DNA from: an uncultured Azohydromonas sp.
GTDB lineage: Bacteria; Pseudomonadota; Gammaproteobacteria; Burkholderiales; Burkholderiaceae_C
Length of the DNA stretch: 64,000 bases
Assembly: GCF_937926365.1 (NCBI RefSeq)
Contig: NZ_CALAOH010000017.1
Span: 4,401 to 68,400, forward strand
Reading direction: 5' to 3'
The notes beneath the pieces were generated by a model. It made no database searches. It had not been told where the DNA came from and worked only from the letters and a program-made list of their open reading frames with translations. Positions 60,001 to 64,000 of the stretch are shown piece by piece (position 1 is the first letter of the stretch; every line of letters starts with the position of its first letter). The translations under genes and the position numbers were made by a program.

Positions 60001-63000
60001 CGGCGGACGTGAGCTGCACCACCACGGGCGTGAGCGTCGGGGTCGCGGGCGGCACCGTGACCTGCACCATTCCTTCGCTGCCCGGCTCGGGTCCCGGGGC
60101 TACCAGCGAAGGCGACAACTTCAAGATCCTGAAGATCAAGCTTCGCGGCGCGGCCAAAGGCACGTTCCCCAACAAGGCCAAGGTGGCTTTCGAGGAGAGC
60201 CGGCTCAACGTCGCCGACCAGCCCCAGACCAACAACGAGATCACGGAATTCACCACCGTGCGCCTGAAGGCCGATGTGGAGGTCGTGAGCAAGGTGGCGG
60301 TGCAAAGCGGCACGTCCAACGCGCTGCCGGTGATCTCGACCACGATGGCCACGCAGGGTTTCGACTGGCTGGTGCAGCTGCGCAACAACGGCCCCAGCGA
60401 CGCCGAGACCACGACCTTCAGCGACACCCTGCCCGACGGCATGGTGCTCACGGGAGCGCCGACCTTCACCGTGACCAACGGCAGCTTCACGCCGGCGGCG
60501 CCGAGCTGCACGGGTGCCGCGGGTGGCAAGGCCGTCAGCTGCGCGCTCGCCGTCATGCCGGCCAATGCCACGGCCACGGTGCGCATCCCGGTGAAGATGA
60601 GCAGCGCGCCGGCCGTCGGCACGACCATCACCAACCGGGCCTCGCTGGTCACCAGCGGCTCGAACGACACCCAGGGCGGGGTCGATCCCAACAAGCCCAA
60701 CAACTACCGTGACGGCACGACCACCGTGCAAAACGCAGTGGTGTCGGGCTACGTCTTCTACGACCTCAACGGCAACGGCCAGAAGGAGGACGGGGAGCCC
60801 GGCATCGCGACGACGCTGGCGCTCAAGAACACGGCGTCCAACACGCAGGTGGGCACGACCAGCAGCGATCCGGTCACGGGGGCCTGGAGCTTCGCCGTGG
60901 CGCCCGGCACCTACACGGTGACCGAGACCCAGCCCGCGCTTTATGCCAACGGCCTCACGACCGCGGGCACGGTCGGCGGTGTCACGTCCGGCACGGTGGC
61001 TGGCGGAAGCCGCGGCAACGAAATCCAGGGCATCGTCGTGCCCGCCGGCGGCGCTTCGATCAACAACCTCTTCGGCGAAGAGCGGCCCAACATCACGGTG
61101 CGCGTGTTCGAGGACCTCGACAACAACGGCGTTCCCGCCGCCACCGGCGAGGCCGGCATCGGCGGCGTGACGCTGACGCTCTCCGGGGTGGACGCCAATG
61201 GCCAGACGGTCAACCTGACGGCCGCGCCCGTGGCGGGCAAGGCCGGCTACTACATCTTCACCGACGTGCCGGCGTCCGGTGCGGCCGGGTACACCATCAC
61301 GGAGACGCAGCCGCCGCTCTACCTGCCCGGCAAGGCTTCGGTGAAGAGCGGCCTGCCCGGCAGCGCGCAGTCGGGCGGCAACAGCATCACCGGCGTGAAG
61401 GTATCGGCCGGCACGCTGCAACTGGGCGACTACTACTTCGGCGAGATCCGCCGTCCCAATGCCACCGTGACGGTGCGCGTGTACGAGGACCTCGACGACA
61501 ACGGCGCTCCCGCCGCCACCGGCGAAGCCGGCATCGGCGGCGTCACCTTGCGCCTGTCCGGCACGGATGCGCAGGGCAAGGCCGTGGACCTGATCGCCAC
61601 GGCGGTGGCCGGGCAGACGGGCCGCTACAGCTTCGCCAACGTGCCGCCCTCGAACGGCGCCGGCTACATGATCACGCAGTCCCAGCCCACGGGCTACCTG
61701 CCGGGCAAGGCGAGCGTCAACGGCTTCCCGGGCACCGTGCAGACCGGCGGCAACGTCATCACCGGCGTGACGGTCAACACCGGCGACGCGGCCGTGACGA
61801 CGCTGGGCGACTACTGGTTCGGCGAGATCCGCGCCACGGACCTGCAGGTGGTCAGCAAGGTTGCGGTCGCTACCGGTACGGCGACGTCCAAGACGAGCGT
61901 GCTGCCGCAGGAACCCTTCGACTACCTGGTCACGGTGCGCAACAACGGCCCGCAGGCCACGACGGCCGTGCAGTTCAGCGACACGCTGCCCTCGGGCATG
62001 GTGCTCACGGGCGCGCCCGAGTTCACGGTCACCGCCGGCACCATCACGCTGCAGACGCCCGCGAAGCCCTGTACCGGGGCGGCCAACGGCACGTCGGTGG
62101 GCTGCGCCATCGCCAGCATGTCTTCGGGCGCCGCGGCGACGGTGCGCATCCCGGTGCAGCTCACGGGCAATCCGGACGTGGGCACGGTGTTCACCAACAC
62201 CGCCAGCATCGTCACCACGGGCATCACCGACAGCAACGGGGGCACCGACCCGCTGGGCGGCAACAACTTCAACCGCGGCAGCGTCACCGTGGCGCCGCGT
62301 GCCGACGTGCAGATCCTGAGCAAAACCGCGGTCGCCACCGGCACCGCCGTCGCCAAGACGCAGCTTCAGGCCGACGAGCGTTTTGACTTCCTGGTCCTGG
62401 TGCGCAACAACGGCCCGCAGGCAGCGCAGACCACGCAGTTCAGCGACACCCTGCCCACGGGCCTGGAGCTTGCGGGCGCACCGGTGTTCACCGTCACCGG
62501 CGGCACCTTCACGCCGGCGGCACCGACCTGCACTACGACCGGCGGCATGACGGTCACCTGTGCCATCGCCGACATGCCGGCCAACGGCACGGCCACGGTG
62601 CGCATCCCGGTGCGCATCAAGAACCCCAGCACCCTGGTCTCGGGCCAGGTGCTGACCAACACCGCCAGCATCGTCACCACGGGCACCATCGACACCAACG
62701 GCGGCACCGATCCGCTGGGCGGCAACAACCACGGCAGCGGCAGCATCACCTACAGCGCCAACCTGAGCGCCGACGTGCAGGTGCTGGACAAGACCGCGGT
62801 GGCCACGGGCAAGGACGCCGCCACGGGCAAGCTCACCGGCGTGGAGCCGAACCAGTCCTTCGACTGGCTGGTGCGCGTGAAGAACGCGGGCCCGGATGCG
62901 GCGCAGACCGTGACCGTGACCGACACGCTGCCCGCGGGCATGGTGCTCACGGGTGCGCCGGTGTTCACCGTCACCAGCGGCACCTTCACGCCGCCGTCGC

Positions 63001-64000
63001 CGGTGTGCACCGGCACGAAGGGCGGCAACGCCGTCTCGTGCCCGGTCACGAACATGCCGGCCAATGGCGAGGCCACGCTGCGCATACCCGTGCAGATCAC
63101 GGACGCGTCCCTCGTGGGCAAGACGGTGAGCAACAGCGCCACCATCGCCGCCACGGGCTCGTCGGACACCAAGACGAACAACAACTCCGGCACCGGGACG
63201 ATCCCGGTGCAAGGCAGCATCGTCTCGGGCTTCGTCTACCACGACGCCAACGCCAACGGCCAGAAGGACGCGGGTGAGGCCGGCATTGCCGGCGTGACGC
63301 TCACGCTCAACGGCACCCGCCAGGGCGGCGGCGCGGTCGCTCAGCAGACCGCCACCACCGACGCCAGCGGCGCGTGGTCGTTCCCGGTGCCCGCGGGCAC
63401 CTATACGGTGGCCGAGACCCAGCCCGCGCTCTATGCCAACGGCCTCACGGCCGTGGGCACGGTGTCCGGCACCGCGTCCGGCACGGTGGTCGGCGGAACG
63501 CGCGGCAACACGATCCAGGGCATCGTGGTGCCCGCCAACGGTTCCTCGATCAACAACCTCTTCGGCGAGGAACTGTCCACCATCACGGTGCGCGTGTTCG
63601 AGGACCTCGACAACAACGGCGTTCCCGCCGCCACCGGCGAGGCCGGCATCGGCGGCGTGGCGCTGAAGCTCACCGGCACCGATGCCAATGGCCAGGCGGT
63701 GAACCTGACGGCCACGGCGGTGGCGGGCAAGGCCGGCTACTACGTCTTCACCGACGTGCCGGTGTCCAACGCCACCGGGTACACCATCACCGAGACGCAG
63801 CCGGAGGCCTACCTGCCCGGCAAGGCCTCGGTGCAGACCGGCCAACCCGGCAGCGCGCAGACGGACGGCAACCGCATCACCAGCGTGGCCGTCACGGCCA
63901 GCACGCTGCAACTGGGCGACTACCTGTTCGGCGAGCTGCGCCGTGCGGGCGCGAGCGTGACCGCGCGCGTGTTCGAGGACCAGGATGACGACGGCGCGCT
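57081..64000 (+). CDS. Giant repetitive surface protein (DUF11 and SdrD-B/Cna-B-like modules), 3' end beyond window
   Basis: An exported protein open from ATG 57081 to the window edge (2306 residues so far). An in-frame TTG at 57066 would add five residues (M-K-K-D-K). The signal peptide ends T-A-Q-A near residue 38. Residues about 40-1215 are successive Ig-like/DUF11 repeats (N-x-G-P... D-x-L-P-x-G patterns). SdrD-B-like modules then begin near residues 1221, 1337 and 1464, each starting V-x-V-F-E-D-L-D-x-N-G or Y-D-L-N-G-N-G-Q-K-E-D-G-E, an EF-hand-like calcium loop. Three DUF11 modules follow (about 1585-2045), then again SdrD-B modules near 2048 and 2166, and a truncated one at the edge. 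These modules form long calcium-stiffened stalks in adhesins. The C-terminal anchor is outside the window, so the export or sorting route is unknown. Confidence 0.88.
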   Translation, partial: MTLDRLLRRPVSFLSSWVLRFLGLLLLGLACAGTAQAQLLVSRLVDSPDPVVARATVAYTIGIADEKSVARSGITLNVTIPAGVIYDKIEGLPVGASCSGITPGTFTGASATTLSCSNISIPAGHGSDYTLYLRPQVSGALTVAAAIEGVARKQEQNTTVNVGADLGVTIKPMEAAAYGTSQTVEFEIQNYGPNDSPASTLTYSVPSGFDIKPTAVPSGCSLEELSDKTKRMTCSLGAIAVGADRKVTLRVTGTIMVGDGSAMTHTVDIAAGGGVSDGVDGNNSAYQVMDIKPGSLLSVVKSQSSANPIRLNQAFSYQFDLKYSGSFPVGAEVSDTLPANFCFDSSVQPTTYTVNGWSCTVTGNVCPAAGAVLSCTRTGAGSATPGDNVSLGRVTMPVRAIARTEGAGVTNTVNFTATGPGKVTPSSASVLTVVTGTGADLYARKTQNRSPQVAVPVCTSPPCTKEYEIEYSISAYNLGPDDVLAGETVRMVDNVPEGIYVKSISSNGQGGSGQPWRCQAQVSKENATPLTLPRAGPFALVCTSQGKALPSGSLSDVIALYTYATKARDNNAQVENELCVSLPNHPAKDPNTLNDCAYAAVIPQGADTQADVALLKRVRGPGDKSDHRQLAGLPVVWEIEVVNLGPNVARDVALTDSISNVAVDRPYSTALVVAPDSGVVMNNCALNKGTNYLTLTNCVVTTLPVCKASTDTSGSTAPPCPRVQISVVHTGDDATANDFTRTNSASVQTTGTADKVLGNNSSGTVTAYLTGRADLQVLKAGNPAAIAAGQLLNYTITAKNLATSPGTARNVVVTDTLPVGVVFLSATPSGTGSCTAPAKGTAATSGNNTVRCSWASMARNTQQTVTIQVRPQVGLSALVGGPGAITNVVEIASDTLEVNVADNRATLTTQILNPVYDLLVNKNDDADPVDSGDEVTYTLKVTNNGASTAEKVVLTDFLPGDVGAPTYVGIIEKPADVSCTTTGVSVGVAGGTVTCTIPSLPGSGPGATSEGDNFKILKIKLRGAAKGTFPNKAKVAFEESRLNVADQPQTNNEITEFTTVRLKADVEVVSKVAVQSGTSNALPVISTTMATQGFDWLVQLRNNGPSDAETTTFSDTLPDGMVLTGAPTFTVTNGSFTPAAPSCTGAAGGKAVSCALAVMPANATATVRIPVKMSSAPAVGTTITNRASLVTSGSNDTQGGVDPNKPNNYRDGTTTVQNAVVSGYVFYDLNGNGQKEDGEPGIATTLALKNTASNTQVGTTSSDPVTGAWSFAVAPGTYTVTETQPALYANGLTTAGTVGGVTSGTVAGGSRGNEIQGIVVPAGGASINNLFGEERPNITVRVFEDLDNNGVPAATGEAGIGGVTLTLSGVDANGQTVNLTAAPVAGKAGYYIFTDVPASGAAGYTITETQPPLYLPGKASVKSGLPGSAQSGGNSITGVKVSAGTLQLGDYYFGEIRRPNATVTVRVYEDLDDNGAPAATGEAGIGGVTLRLSGTDAQGKAVDLIATAVAGQTGRYSFANVPPSNGAGYMITQSQPTGYLPGKASVNGFPGTVQTGGNVITGVTVNTGDAAVTTLGDYWFGEIRATDLQVVSKVAVATGTATSKTSVLPQEPFDYLVTVRNNGPQATTAVQFSDTLPSGMVLTGAPEFTVTAGTITLQTPAKPCTGAANGTSVGCAIASMSSGAAATVRIPVQLTGNPDVGTVFTNTASIVTTGITDSNGGTDPLGGNNFNRGSVTVAPRADVQILSKTAVATGTAVAKTQLQADERFDFLVLVRNNGPQAAQTTQFSDTLPTGLELAGAPVFTVTGGTFTPAAPTCTTTGGMTVTCAIADMPANGTATVRIPVRIKNPSTLVSGQVLTNTASIVTTGTIDTNGGTDPLGGNNHGSGSITYSANLSADVQVLDKTAVATGKDAATGKLTGVEPNQSFDWLVRVKNAGPDAAQTVTVTDTLPAGMVLTGAPVFTVTSGTFTPPSPVCTGTKGGNAVSCPVTNMPANGEATLRIPVQITDASLVGKTVSNSATIAATGSSDTKTNNNSGTGTIPVQGSIVSGFVYHDANANGQKDAGEAGIAGVTLTLNGTRQGGGAVAQQTATTDASGAWSFPVPAGTYTVAETQPALYANGLTAVGTVSGTASGTVVGGTRGNTIQGIVVPANGSSINNLFGEELSTITVRVFEDLDNNGVPAATGEAGIGGVALKLTGTDANGQAVNLTATAVAGKAGYYVFTDVPVSNATGYTITETQPEAYLPGKASVQTGQPGSAQTDGNRITSVAVTASTLQLGDYLFGELRRAGASVTARVFEDQDDDGA
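61091..61169 (+). repeat. 79-bp exact repeat inside the surface-protein gene, copy A
   Basis: Identical over 79 bases to 63581-63659, 2490 bases (830 codons) downstream. It encodes the start of an SdrD-B-like module (R-V-F-E-D-L-D-N-N-G). Similarity at nearly the same offset extends on both sides. Confidence 0.9.
63581..63659 (+). repeat. 79-bp exact repeat inside the surface-protein gene, copy B
   Basis: Second copy of 61091-61169. A third, more diverged copy of the same coding segment is at about 61467-61545. Confidence 0.9.

Noticed and set aside
58152..63911. A 1919-codon open frame antisense to the giant surface-protein gene
   Set aside because: Its composition (R, A, G, H, V rich, no domains) is what the complement of GC-rich, third-position-biased repeats gives. 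The plus frame has a signal peptide and recognisable modules.
60270..63960. Regular repeats that might be taken for a CRISPR or satellite array
   Set aside because: Repeat units are hundreds of bases, in frame, and encode DUF11/SdrD-B modules. No short spacer pattern is present.

Overview
The window is 64 kb of very GC-rich (about 70%) chromosomal DNA from a Gram-negative bacterium, most probably a betaproteobacterium of the order Burkholderiales. This rests on gene families typical of that group (DUF4148 secreted proteins, DUF3182, DUF3422, the Bug/tripartite tricarboxylate transport family, an RpfE-like gene overlapping recJ) and on the overall codon bias. No insertion sequence, prophage, CRISPR array or rRNA operon is visible. 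The one tRNA is tRNA-Thr(CGU). Most of the window looks like ordinary core chromosome. The less ordinary parts are the 38-57 kb half and the giant surface-protein gene that runs off the right edge.

Layout. 1-6 kb: 5' part of recC (leftward), an orphan HepT-like protein, a DUF4148 protein, and the potassium uptake pair trkA-trkH. 6.4-11 kb: a PAS-PAS-GGDEF-EAL c-di-GMP enzyme and an EamA exporter divergent from a LysR regulator. 10.8-20.3 kb, all leftward: alpha/beta hydrolase, DUF3182, DUF72, glucokinase, tRNA-Thr, fructose-1,6-bisphosphatase, aminopeptidase N, and prfB with its programmed frameshift. 20.4-23.1 kb: a DUF4212/sodium-solute symporter pair, then a tiny unit with an FNR/Anr-like box and a 34-residue membrane ORF. 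23.1-34.4 kb: housekeeping genes (acyl-CoA synthetase, a low-complexity Hsp20, Tas, YbaK, dodecin, YjdF-like, DUF3422, PlsY, RidA-like, YciO, and a PHP phosphatase). 34.5-38.3 kb: two tandem PQQ-type sugar dehydrogenases with different export signals and a PEP-CTERM protein. 38.4-43.3 kb: RpfE-like/RecJ and LolC/LolD. 43.4-46.8 kb: a second DUF4148-like protein and an unusual three-module periplasmic protein (binding protein, HExxH peptidase-like domain, Bug binding protein). 46.9-51.2 kb: a four-gene S1C protease-MoxR-DUF58-VWA operon. 51.2-56.8 kb: TatD, a spermidine-synthase-like protein, TctB-TctA and a gamma-glutamyltransferase-like enzyme. 57.1 kb to the end: the first 2306 residues of a giant repetitive surface protein built from DUF11 and SdrD-B/Cna-B-like modules.

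How genes may work together. TrkA gates TrkH. LolC/LolD move lipoproteins to the outer membrane, a possible route for the lipoprotein-type PQQ dehydrogenase. The MoxR ATPase probably acts on the DUF58/VWA pair with the anchored protease. TctA/TctB need a TctC-type binding protein, and none is adjacent. The nearest Bug domain is fused inside the 937-residue protein 6 kb upstream. FliA (sigma-28)-like promoter motifs precede both the giant surface protein and the PEP-CTERM protein, which suggests, as inference only, that both are co-regulated with motility or surface attachment.

The candidates I consider most likely to be undescribed are the binding protein-peptidase-binding protein fusion (44001-46814), the FNR-box small-protein unit (22854-23094), and the giant surface protein with its 2.49-kb internal duplication.
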